Shown here: positions 18,301 through 24,834 of the stretch, piece after piece
How the letters are laid out: every line of letters begins with the position of its first letter
Position numbering within the stretch: position 1 is the first letter of the stretch
Origin: Trichomonas tenax
Lineage: Eukaryota > Parabasalia > Trichomonadida > Trichomonadidae
Length of the DNA: 35,043 nucleotides
NCBI GenBank assembly: GCA_023091735.1
Contig: JALKBU010000531.1
Location: 1-35,043 of the forward strand
Direction: 5' to 3'
Notes under the pieces: generated by a model
Databases searched by the model: none
Seen by the model: only the letters and a program-made list of their open reading frames with translations
Told to the model about the DNA's origin: nothing
Program-made: the position numbers and the translations under genes

Positions 18301-20324
18301 AATGCGCCGAGATGTGAGATAAGAACTTGGAACGCATCCTTGAGGATTGGAGAGATCTTGGAAAGATAGAACTCTCTTACGTTTGTGTCGAACATTTCAT
18401 TGTTGTTCATGAATGCGTTGTTAACTGCAGAAAGATCATCCTCAAGTTGCTTCTTCTGTGTGAGGACGGATTCCTCCTTGTTGATGATCTTGTTGATGTG
18501 CTCATTGACAACAACAAGTCTGGACTGAAGCTCAGACATATTCCTTGTGAGATCATCGCTGAAATCAGCTGCCGATCTTGTCTTTTCATCGATGGACTCC
18601 AAAATAACGTGAATGACTAAAAGAAGTTCGTCAATGGAAAGCTTGGCAACTGGTCTGATGAATATGTTTGTGAATTCATCGAGTTTTGCGTTAACAGCGT
18701 TTGCAGCATCTTCGAAAAGCTTTGGCATTTCTTTGAATGCTTCAGGAATTTGATCTTTTTCGTGTGTAACCATGTCAACGTATAAAACCTGCTTTGAGAG
18801 TTCTTCTGATGTCTTTATGATGTTGATATAGCCTTCGTATGTGTTTGCTGGGATTTGTGGAACATTTTCGAGGAGATTCTTGATTGTTGCGAATGATGTC
18901 TGATAAAGATCATTCTGCTTCTCCTGATTGAATCTTAAGCAGAATTCAACCTGCTTTGCCTGTGCATATGACCTCGCTGTGGGTGCTGGATTGATGAAAT
19001 ATTTAATGAGCGTTGAAATGTGTGCGTGATAATAGTTCTGGCCGATTTCGTTGAAAATAAACTGTGATTTTGTGGAATATTGTGATGGCTTTGCCTCGAA
19101 TTCGTTGTTGAGGAATTGAATCTGTTTCTTCTTGAAGTTTAACGCTGTGAGTGAAGCATTGAAACGAATAATGCTAAGTTCAAATAATGCAGCTTCGTTG
19201 TAAAGCTTGTTTGCATAAAGATATCTAGAAAGATTGAAAAGATACTTGAATTGCTCCTTCATTACACGGCGAGCATTGTCTGTTTCATCCTTCTCAATTA
19301 CTGGTTTGATAAGTTCAGCAAAATTATTGAAGAATTTCTTGAGTCTGTTGAGATATTCCTTAAATTGAGCGTAACATGGATGTTCTGTTGCTAAGATTTG
19401 TTCCACGGCCTTCTTGCATAATATTAATGAGCTCTGGACATCGAGAGGAGTTCCGTATGGAGAGCCAAGGAACGCTTTCGCTTTAATAATAGGATCGAGG
19501 TGATAAAGCATGCGTGAAATTGCGACGATGAATGAATAGTTTGGCCAGGCACGTGAAAAAGAACTTGCTGAATATCCAAGATTATCAATGAAAAACCTCA
19601 ATGTTGTGAGTTCATTGAACGCGATTGTCTTTAATTCAATATCATCCTGATCGATGACTCCCTGTAATGACTTAATGCTTTGCTCGAAAAACTTCGCAAT
19701 TGCTTCGAATCTTTCAACTTGAACTTTTTTGAGTTTGAGTTGATCAGCATCCTTTGCCTGGTTGATTTGCTCAATAAATTCCTGGAAAATAGCTATTAAA
19801 TTTTTGACGTTTGTAAGAATTGCAAATTTTGGCATGACTGGCAAGTATTTTTCGATTTTAGAGGCAATGCCGTTGATAACAACCTTGAGCTCTTCAAACT
19901 GTTTAGTTTTCTTGTCGACTTGCTTTATTTCATCGCCTTTAACGTTTTGTAATAGATATTTGTAGTAATAAAGGACAGAAATATGGCGCTGAATAAAATC
20001 ATTTAATGCTTGTTGTGTATCTTCGAGGTTTTGAAATTCTTTGTTGATTAATTCTAAATAGTTCTGGAAGTTGAGAATTTTATCGACAAAAGAGAGATTT
20101 TTGAGTGCAATCAAGTCTTCGTATGGGAATGTCGTTGCCAATTTGTATTCCTGGAGAAGACCGTAAACGCAACTCCATTGGTTATTAATTTCTTCATTTT
20201 CTTTGACTTCTTCGACAATCTTTTTGATCTGGTACAAAGAGGCCGAGATTTCAGAGCATTCTTCGTGCAGTGGCTTTACCGTTGGAAGCATTTCTTCACG
20301 AGAGGTCTCCAGCGATAAGTTCAT
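12318..20324 (-). CDS. DOCK-family Rho/Rac guanine nucleotide exchange factor, very long
   Basis: The protein is 2,668 residues, read without interruption. The first 1,150 residues are helical with no recognised domain. Residues about 1460-1630 form a DOCK C2 (DHR-1) domain: LRNIQFTFQKPQECKTVFF, then LPTSTNPRFSDIVQFYV and HILIQFWTKKEDG. That domain binds phosphoinositides in known DOCKs. Another beta-rich stretch precedes it (about 1165-1390). The C-terminal DHR-2 exchange domain spans about 2255-2575: YPVLRLRWLHNIIAVNEEAK and FVAYIRIAHLASVVV match its helical lobe A, and ADEEPLSFYLLERRKNGQ the catalytic lobes. It would load GTP on Rho/Rac GTPases to steer actin. At about 2,670 residues it exceeds usual DOCKs (about 1,800-2,100). 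Codon third positions are clearly GC-richer than in its neighbours. The start is the first ATG. Confidence 0.85.
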   Translation of the reverse strand: MNLSLETSREEMLPTVKPLHEECSEISASLYQIKKIVEEVKENEEINNQWSCVYGLLQEYKLATTFPYEDLIALKNLSFVDKILNFQNYLELINKEFQNLEDTQQALNDFIQRHISVLYYYKYLLQNVKGDEIKQVDKKTKQFEELKVVINGIASKIEKYLPVMPKFAILTNVKNLIAIFQEFIEQINQAKDADQLKLKKVQVERFEAIAKFFEQSIKSLQGVIDQDDIELKTIAFNELTTLRFFIDNLGYSASSFSRAWPNYSFIVAISRMLYHLDPIIKAKAFLGSPYGTPLDVQSSLILCKKAVEQILATEHPCYAQFKEYLNRLKKFFNNFAELIKPVIEKDETDNARRVMKEQFKYLFNLSRYLYANKLYNEAALFELSIIRFNASLTALNFKKKQIQFLNNEFEAKPSQYSTKSQFIFNEIGQNYYHAHISTLIKYFINPAPTARSYAQAKQVEFCLRFNQEKQNDLYQTSFATIKNLLENVPQIPANTYEGYINIIKTSEELSKQVLYVDMVTHEKDQIPEAFKEMPKLFEDAANAVNAKLDEFTNIFIRPVAKLSIDELLLVIHVILESIDEKTRSAADFSDDLTRNMSELQSRLVVVNEHINKIINKEESVLTQKKQLEDDLSAVNNAFMNNNEMFDTNVREFYLSKISPILKDAFQVLISHLGAFEEREYEPSEIAEDLNNVTTAVLKLLEAELKERSIIHIRMIDAIASILHNLYSARTGVLIENPKQVLGLIDNTKHDLSLLWEDVNYFHNDMEQSTSNNAMYNAAWKIRHLNSDYTKDNDLHTELCAADELFQQVKEDERFGTFFTDCSTEIAPVIQKTSSKTSREGTESEEWSRLFAKIIEDINNMWYVPASLQFVDNYAKSCEHLNKALEILGKPQSKTGPFENTLESVHTSQKGYIDYIEAASKIYGDRQFWAAVKDASTTQVPRDEDKIAKAISDIHRLTETETESLQSNAKRPFAQDVLYVLQVSKMIAYKHHNAFMKQAITYLSAEEEEDALANNLCILMEHLQDVYEVAIPATVMIRIAVQQRLLQAYIDPQNTPYAPTYTTTKRYIRSIDDQEELECFTEIANQLSKCFFRKSDPAQIDYIKAIEYLRKDLPPEMQLRKLSPEEEKDIIFKTLPLMVVNDEVQTEQVNMNNSPHLYNFDNRALDTVTPTGKHLQVYIAPPLPMNVNKEPLLNEFFLPEEDKSHSPDYINTYKVAQLTLSIAKAGYIPELHFAKLGTVYESDHTHTHIKGPVGKMASSEHRYLKIDISSITVENKGLDGLYIMLYVFDKALGIPVTQPCYMKLDGSNKPHPVNGSEGVYFQITKPRKDQILVMRLLHHSAADKLNFNLFLMSNKELPPDEDLPCNFAISYTDIFDDKLNLLENAKFPQNFHLIVNNKDLENDSSMAMKLMQNPDTTCSVDVDMNLSLTQAKPSDAVYTWMGATKPNTILNSLLTKGPNDLPIITLRNIQFTFQKPQECKTVFFTAMLLDDDSDLKYPHPVKCAIDYKTNSLVDVYRSSCLPTSTNPRFSDIVQFYVTKAPSTKAHILIQFWTKKEDGSVMLYKISIVELFDFAEKTWTSDSNIELPLFEQKKLNASGYIPYKKPNQNSKFKFFFSMPRLFFLPEVFVPIFTHGQDCGIDTIDISGLPKKDLASSIVPITARLLKNMSDKNIALLTNIYAQWENIQELDTSISSWLTNIYRPTKLGDNIPKSLIFSYGSYISKLLFETNSAYRLHMLINIIKTAPIILSIITATLAWHHKEFNTLDTIETEFAMFVKSFASLVANFHNLEMIVPAHRAFSEMLFFTTPMFNHKFILTQIGIFLNDTSVTRAVVTDLLPLFPPPDPKEKKPHPPPIPKPDISNKTAEEICLRMRYSLFEIFFHSVNLVANIAFYGGEENIIGYLIDGIRRAFVLHDLDLIHSFIVMVAQLCRDMEQFSVILAHSAAALWQYIDLAIEIHNSIEIGTNYLLCQHFIIPVLFIIHECDKKYLFERLSEYKPEKLKEFFSFLKFCIEATLQPPSTKGLLATVSQSTISNEMKHLNEMKDESKDVNYAMFNEITMRYLYFFIDAFKNNFNLLPAMEEATRLLLLLLNRLQEPSSIGKIIIIICHLVDKFRKDILITHNNSINLIINQAIKLCKRHLRISRAGGAALILHIFFMEYMTTRHIIVTSHYFFYNYTDIVLDSEQFHLKIFGTLLETLSLFSSNFKSMNAYIDLVQERIEAAKVVYDALLKLKSSNSSPEFKTEQMLRIADQFFTYPVLRLRWLHNIIAVNEEAKLWSSVFVAYIRIAHLASVVVQRTKKERIPSLDFTFVPSSAEEEATSIEYADPKYRHLLVDSAELTVDGIINACEGAARAAKDRGLYLHHRHTLVQLVALYEMKRRFNLLTSTAAELSQMYGNFSRADEEPLSFYLLERRKNGQVLSKRIYVSSISNIESFTQFLNDPQQFRFEHGELARNFPSFEAASKILNNTCVFSVKARHSLLEDNSEIEFYCDEQDKRHTFKTKLAFPAALMYAPIETEDVSEISDAVRIKEEIKLHNDHILQLARSITLMLPSSEFANRFQEYKYAMPVAILEKRISSASDPAFADRVESKIKEVREPACELAETLKSAASVYITAATLLGENENVSKMKMTCIINYLKAVTQERSATIDPMKLKEDPLNYKRDYEDF

Positions 20325-21044
20325 TTCACAATATAAATTTTATATAAAGTGAACTGACTTTATTATTTTATCATTGGATTCCCTATATACGATAATGTGT
20401 GTTTCCCTAAAAATGAGGGCTTTTGGTCTTGTATTTTTTGATAAAAAAAGAATTTTATTTTTTTGATCATAATCTATAATCTCTATCAAGTAAAGATATG
20501 AAATTGGGCTGTCTCAAAAATTAAAAGTTGAAGCTGACAAATAAATATTTACGTGCCAAAATAATATTTTTATGATAAATAAACTTCTGAAATAACTGAT
20601 TTACATGACATTTGTAAAGTTTACTTGACAAAATCATATAAAATGTCGAACATTTAAATTTCGATATCTAGATTGCTATTATAACCTTTGATTAAAAGGA
20701 TTGTTTTATTTTTGATAGGTAGTTGATATCTAAGGTATTGATCGCTCTTATCTCTTCCAAAGAAATGATTTCACGATATTGTTGAAATTTGCCATGTAAA
20801 TTATTTTACAGGCAGTTTTAATTGACTTTTAACAGTCTCTTTAGGCTTGTAAAATGTCAAATTTTTATTTAATTTATATGCTCGAAGAATAACTTTGTAA
20901 AAAAATCATTAATTGAATATAATTCAGTATTTCGATGTTGACTATGCATTCAGGAATTCGAGTATCAAATTTTGTAGGTTTTGGTATCATTTGAAGTTCA
21001 AAAATGAAGCTAATTTGATTTAATATATTACAAACAAAATTATA
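20325..21044. other. Upstream region of the DOCK gene
   Basis: No coding signal. It carries at least four copies of the CATG motif in both orientations, listed separately. The rest is AT-rich filler up to the 3' end of the next minus-strand gene. Confidence 0.5.
20548..20860. promoter_or_regulatory. CATG-motif cluster upstream of the DOCK gene
   Basis: Copies are TTTACGTGCCAAAA (about 20548-20561, variant), TTTACATGACATTT (about 20600-20613), TTTACTTGACAAAA (about 20620-20633, variant), TTTGCCATGTAAAT (about 20788-20801, reverse orientation) and CTTGTAAAATGTCAAA (about 20846-20861, spaced variant). They lie 220-540 bases from the DOCK start. A regulatory role is inferred from repetition and placement only. 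Confidence 0.4.
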
Positions 21045-22757
21045 TTAGCAATATGACAACAAAGAAGCAAATATATCATCTATATCAGATTTGAAATCTA
21101 ATAAGACATCACACTCGAGATTTGAATCAGGTGGAATCTGAGTGAATCTAGAAATAATTATTGCAATCTTTCTAGTAGCAATGTTTTTGAGCTTATTATC
21201 TTCGATCTTCATAAATATTGCTGTTGAAGGTAACAATGAAACAGCAGTCATTAGCCTTTGCTTGAACTTATCACATGAATCAGCCCTGATATGCAGAATA
21301 ATTCCTTTATCTATCTCCTCAATCCATATTGGAGAACTCTCATCATGTGAGAAACTAGAAGTCGGGAATTTGATGCCTTTTGCACGGAAAGAAACAGTAT
21401 AAGAAATTCCAACTCTTGTTAATTCTCGTGATGATATCAAATACTTTGGAGGTACTTGAATTTCATCAATAAAAGCATACTTTCCATCGGCAAAAAGAAA
21501 AACTTGGATTGGTGAAATACTCGTGCAATGATTAATCAATAAATCATAATTCACAAGAATACTGTTTTCATCGATCATTGATACTTCTGTCTGTGCTTCG
21601 AAACCAATTGTATTAGAACTCATGAAAATGGAAGATCCAGGATTGATTAATTGATTGCTTTTGATAACTAATGATGTCTCTGTAACATTATCAATCCAAT
21701 ATTGCTGCGGCTGTTCATCTTGATGATCTTGTTCCGGAGTAGGAGGTGCATCACCGAATATCTTAACCATCTTTGGTAACTCGTATTCTTTGTCATTAGC
21801 CAGGCATTCTCTGATATGCAATCTTTGTCTGGATTTAGATAATTGTATCAATGATTCAGTAATTCTTGAATTGAGTGCATTTATTAAAGACTGTTCTGAT
21901 GCATCAACTTTCCTTATACTCATTGGGTTAACAATCTTCATTTTCTCGTCTGTAGTCAACACAGCGATAGCGTCAAAAGGAATATTTAAGATGCAGTAAT
22001 CTAAAACATTTTCAGCAATTTTAACGCACGTTCCATCATCAAATCTAATGAAATATAAAATATTTGTTACGGATAATGCGATGCAAGCTCTGTCGTATGG
22101 ATCGAGATCAACAGAAACTATTTTAATCATTTGTTCAGGAAGATTTACCGATTTAATTGAATCATTTGCTGAATATATATGTATTTTATTGTCATTTGTT
22201 GTAAAAGCGATTAATAGATCATTGTATATACATGCGCAGTTCATTATCGAATATCCACCGGGTAATTCGAAAAACTCAACTTCATTATGATCAATGTATG
22301 TGATAATAGCGAGAAAGCAGTCTTTCTTTGAGACTAAAAGAGCTTTTATTGATGTATGAGCAATAAAAATCGAATCATTTGGAACGTCTTTTGTGAAAAA
22401 TGCATTTTTGTTTGAATCAAGAGCGATAAGCTGCCCTCTATCGATAACTATGAGCGTTTGATTTATAAAATAGGTAAATTGATCTCGATTTATAGATTTC
22501 AAAAATGAAGATTCAATTGTTTGCATATTTGACGAGAAAGAAGAATATATTTCGAGCTCTATTTTGTTTTTCTGTAGAATAAATCCCGGTTCTCCCGTTT
22601 CTGGATGACTAGAAGAAAATATTTGGTTTAATTTTCCATTTATTGGGAACAAAGGCTCAATTTCTTTGGACTCCAAACCTTCAACTTTCGAAAAAATGTA
22701 TCCAACCGATTGTTTCCATACACAAACATCTCCTAATCCAAATATTTTTGCTTTCAT
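21045..22757 (-). CDS. Hypothetical protein, probable N-terminal beta-propeller
   Basis: The protein is 570 residues and starts at ATG 22757 (MKAKIFGLGDVCVWKQ). Residues about 20-290 are built of repeated hydrophobic beta pairs with small turns, such as TLIVIDRGQLIALD, LLIAFTTNDNKIHIYSAND and AIAVLTTDEKMKIVNP, typical of degenerate WD40-like blades. No clear GH or WD dipeptides were seen. A charged linker with PPTPEQDHQDEQPQQ (about 345-360) leads to a beta-rich C-terminal half (about 360-570). No signal peptide or membrane span is seen. I do not recognise the family. The gene is divergent to the LRR gene at 22961, with about 200 bases between starts. Confidence 0.65.
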   Translation of the reverse strand: MKAKIFGLGDVCVWKQSVGYIFSKVEGLESKEIEPLFPINGKLNQIFSSSHPETGEPGFILQKNKIELEIYSSFSSNMQTIESSFLKSINRDQFTYFINQTLIVIDRGQLIALDSNKNAFFTKDVPNDSIFIAHTSIKALLVSKKDCFLAIITYIDHNEVEFFELPGGYSIMNCACIYNDLLIAFTTNDNKIHIYSANDSIKSVNLPEQMIKIVSVDLDPYDRACIALSVTNILYFIRFDDGTCVKIAENVLDYCILNIPFDAIAVLTTDEKMKIVNPMSIRKVDASEQSLINALNSRITESLIQLSKSRQRLHIRECLANDKEYELPKMVKIFGDAPPTPEQDHQDEQPQQYWIDNVTETSLVIKSNQLINPGSSIFMSSNTIGFEAQTEVSMIDENSILVNYDLLINHCTSISPIQVFLFADGKYAFIDEIQVPPKYLISSRELTRVGISYTVSFRAKGIKFPTSSFSHDESSPIWIEEIDKGIILHIRADSCDKFKQRLMTAVSLLPSTAIFMKIEDNKLKNIATRKIAIIISRFTQIPPDSNLECDVLLDFKSDIDDIFASLLSYC

Positions 22758-22960
22758 TTACCAAAAATGAAAAACCTGAACACAGTCTTTGCTTTATACC
22801 TCATGAGCTTTTTAAATTATAAAGATTATGAAGTTTTATAAATTTGACGTTGTAAAATGTCAAATGTCAGAATATTGGTGTCAAAAAATAAATAAAAGTT
22901 CAAAATTCGATATAGGGTTTCATAAATTTTTTTCACATCATTCGTCAGTTTAAAAAAAAA
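22758..22960. promoter_or_regulatory. Divergent promoter region between propeller-like and LRR genes
   Basis: The spacer holds TTGACGTTGTAAAATGTCAAATGTCAG at about 22841-22868 in broken form: a TTGTAAAATGTCAAA core related to the spaced motif at 20846, plus a nearby TGGTGTCAAAA. A T-rich run with ACATCATTCGTCAG lies just before the A-run that ends at the ATG of 22961. Start sites cannot be fixed from sequence alone. Confidence 0.35.
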
Positions 22961-23701
22961 ATGCATGGAGAAACTCAATTTCTTCGTCAAGAGATATCAA
23001 AACAAAAAGTCCAGCTTTCTCGCAATGGAACATTAACCTTTAAGAATATTAAAATGCCTACAATAGACATTGGCATCCAAAAGGCTTTAATTATGTTAGA
23101 AGTTGCAGATACTGACTTAACATCATTCGAAACACTCAAACCACAACCGATGCTTAAAGAAATATGTGTGTTGAACTCTCCGATATCGAATTTCAAGGGT
23201 TTAGGCGCTCAGACAAAATTAACAACATTAAATCTCGTTAATACACCAATCAGCGATCAAAAATTCTTCCGCCTGGCTGCACTCATTGCTGTAGGGCCAA
23301 AGTTATCTGTGATAAATGACGTAAATGTCACGAGAACAGAGAGATTGAAAGCGCAATGTTACCCTCCGATTGCTAAAAAGCTGTTGGATGAGGGCTGGAT
23401 TCTTCAGTACCCTGTGCCTTCAAAGGAGGACTTCTCATTTGCCGCTCGGAAGTTTAACGTGAATTACGAAGATTCTGAATTAGAAGTTTCGAAGTACGAC
23501 AATATTAGCACCAGTCCAATTTCCACCAAAAGAAAGAAGTCCAAGCAGCAACACAACGAACAGAAGAGTTTCGTTGAAGAAGCAGCAGAAGTCTTGCTTC
23601 CTTTAGGTTTTGCGATCAGATCCGGTGAGAACATGGTTAGCGACATCATAGACTCTGTGGATTCACTCATTCAGATCGCTACACTTGCAGAGAATGCGTG
23701 A
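22961..23701 (+). CDS. Leucine-rich repeat protein with U2A'-like cap
   Basis: The protein is 246 residues. Three LRRs run from about 42 to 110 (LEVADTDLTSFETL, LKEICVLNSPISNFKGL, LTTLNLVNTPISDQKFF). A cap of the LRRcap type follows, VGPKLSVINDVNVTRTERLK (111-130), which recalls U2A'-like and other nuclear LRR proteins. A basic patch KRKKSK (190-195) could be a nuclear signal. The frame stops at TGA 23699-23701. One base out of frame, DNA from 23694 encodes an acidic tail (DSEEEDENNKDNNEN) that ends at TAA 23745-23747, which might be a lost or shifted C-terminus. The function is unknown; scaffolding through the LRRs is inferred. Confidence 0.7.
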   Translation: MHGETQFLRQEISKQKVQLSRNGTLTFKNIKMPTIDIGIQKALIMLEVADTDLTSFETLKPQPMLKEICVLNSPISNFKGLGAQTKLTTLNLVNTPISDQKFFRLAALIAVGPKLSVINDVNVTRTERLKAQCYPPIAKKLLDEGWILQYPVPSKEDFSFAARKFNVNYEDSELEVSKYDNISTSPISTKRKKSKQQHNEQKSFVEEAAEVLLPLGFAIRSGENMVSDIIDSVDSLIQIATLAENA

Positions 23702-23901
23702 CTCTGAAGAAGAAGACGAGAATAATAAAGACAACAATGAGAACTAATTTGTAACTGCAATCAAAATGTTAAGTAAACAAATCAATCTAATGTTAGATTT
23801 TTTATCATCTAATTATATACTATTAAAATTGATATCGCATAATGTATATGTGTGAATGTGTTATCTATAGGTAGTCCATTTATACAATACAAAAATTTAT
23901 T

Positions 23902-24366
23902 TTAATTATCGTCCATATTACTAACACTGTCTGCAATGAAACCTGTTGGGTCAACTTCAGGCGGTGGATGAGAGATGCAGTGCATGAATCTTTGTGTTGC
24001 TCTCTGAATTTTTCCCATCCATTCTTCCTCTTGCGAAGAAGGGAAGTTCTGAACCTTCTTGTTGAACCACAGTTTGGCTTCTGCTGACATGTGTGTGTAC
24101 AATGCGTCTTCTCCGTTATATTTTCTTGCGTTATCCCAGATTAAATTGATATCTGCTTTCCAGGCTTCGATTGAATCGTATTTTCCATTCTTGAGGTTCT
24201 GTAAAACTTTCTGTAATGCCATCGGCTCTTTAATAATATCGAGATAATTTGGCGCACCATCTCTTTCTGGGTCAACCATTTCAACGAACGGCTGGCAGAG
24301 AGGCCAAGCTATGAGTTTCTCAGTCAATAATTTGCACTTCTCCAACTGATACTTGGATAATGGCAT
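23902..24366 (-). CDS. Single-bromodomain protein
   Basis: The protein is 154 residues, most of it one bromodomain (about 8-108), which reads acetyl-lysine on histones and other proteins. The WPLCQPF shelf (21-27) stands for the usual WPF. NYLDIIKEPMALQKVLQNLK (40-59) is the ZA/AB segment with its Y-x-x-I-I-K-x-P-M core. NARKYNGEDALY (79-90) holds the Asn that binds acetyl-lysine (N84). The remaining 45 residues, with HPPPEVDPTGFI, are unassigned. There is no second bromodomain or ET domain, so this is not a BET protein. It is convergent with the LRR gene and divergent to the NXF-like gene at 24835. Confidence 0.9.
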   Translation of the reverse strand: MPLSKYQLEKCKLLTEKLIAWPLCQPFVEMVDPERDGAPNYLDIIKEPMALQKVLQNLKNGKYDSIEAWKADINLIWDNARKYNGEDALYTHMSAEAKLWFNKKVQNFPSSQEEEWMGKIQRATQRFMHCISHPPPEVDPTGFIADSVSNMDDN

Positions 24367-24834
24367 TAATTAATATTTATAAAAAGTAACAATTCTAAAT
24401 ACCATGACATGTAAAGTGTCTTAAATTTATTACTTTACATGGCAAAAAATATAAATCTAATTTTTCTCCATTTCAAACTGCGTTTCAACTAGTAAGATTA
24501 TAAAGAATAACATCTGATTCTTAACATATATCTTGCATTAATAGTTTTGCAACTAATACAGATATTTGAGAGATTCGAGTTTTTTTTAGATTTTGACTAT
24601 GACATGTAAAGAAATCATATTTGCCTATTTACATGACAAAAAATTATGATATGTATTTTCGATAATTTGCATGTGCTCCACATCAATATCTTGGTAATTT
24701 ATACAACCATGAATACTTTTGAATCGCATTCAATAGTCTGCAGTTCGATTCAATCAAAGCTTCAGATATCTGAAGCTAATCAATTTTTTTGTTAGATTAT
24801 ATTTGCCATGTAAATTGTCAAAAAGACATGTGAT
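24367..24834. promoter_or_regulatory. Divergent promoter region dense in CATG motifs
   Basis: Between the starts of the bromodomain gene (-) and the NXF-like gene (+) I see at least six motif copies. They are CATGACATGTAAAGTGTC (24403-24420), CTTTACATGGCAAAAAAT (about 24433-24450), ATGACATGTAAAG (about 24599-24611), TTTACATGACAAAAAAT (about 24628-24644), TTTGCCATGTAAAT (about 24802-24815) and TTGTCAAAAAGACATG (about 24815-24830), the last ending five bases before the ATG. Orientation is mixed. This is the densest site in the window. Confidence 0.5.

Noticed and set aside
23910..23935. TTACTAACACTG, similar to the trichomonad intron branch-point/3' splice motif
   Set aside because: It lies on the plus strand inside the minus-strand bromodomain gene, which is open throughout; no partner 5' site is needed.
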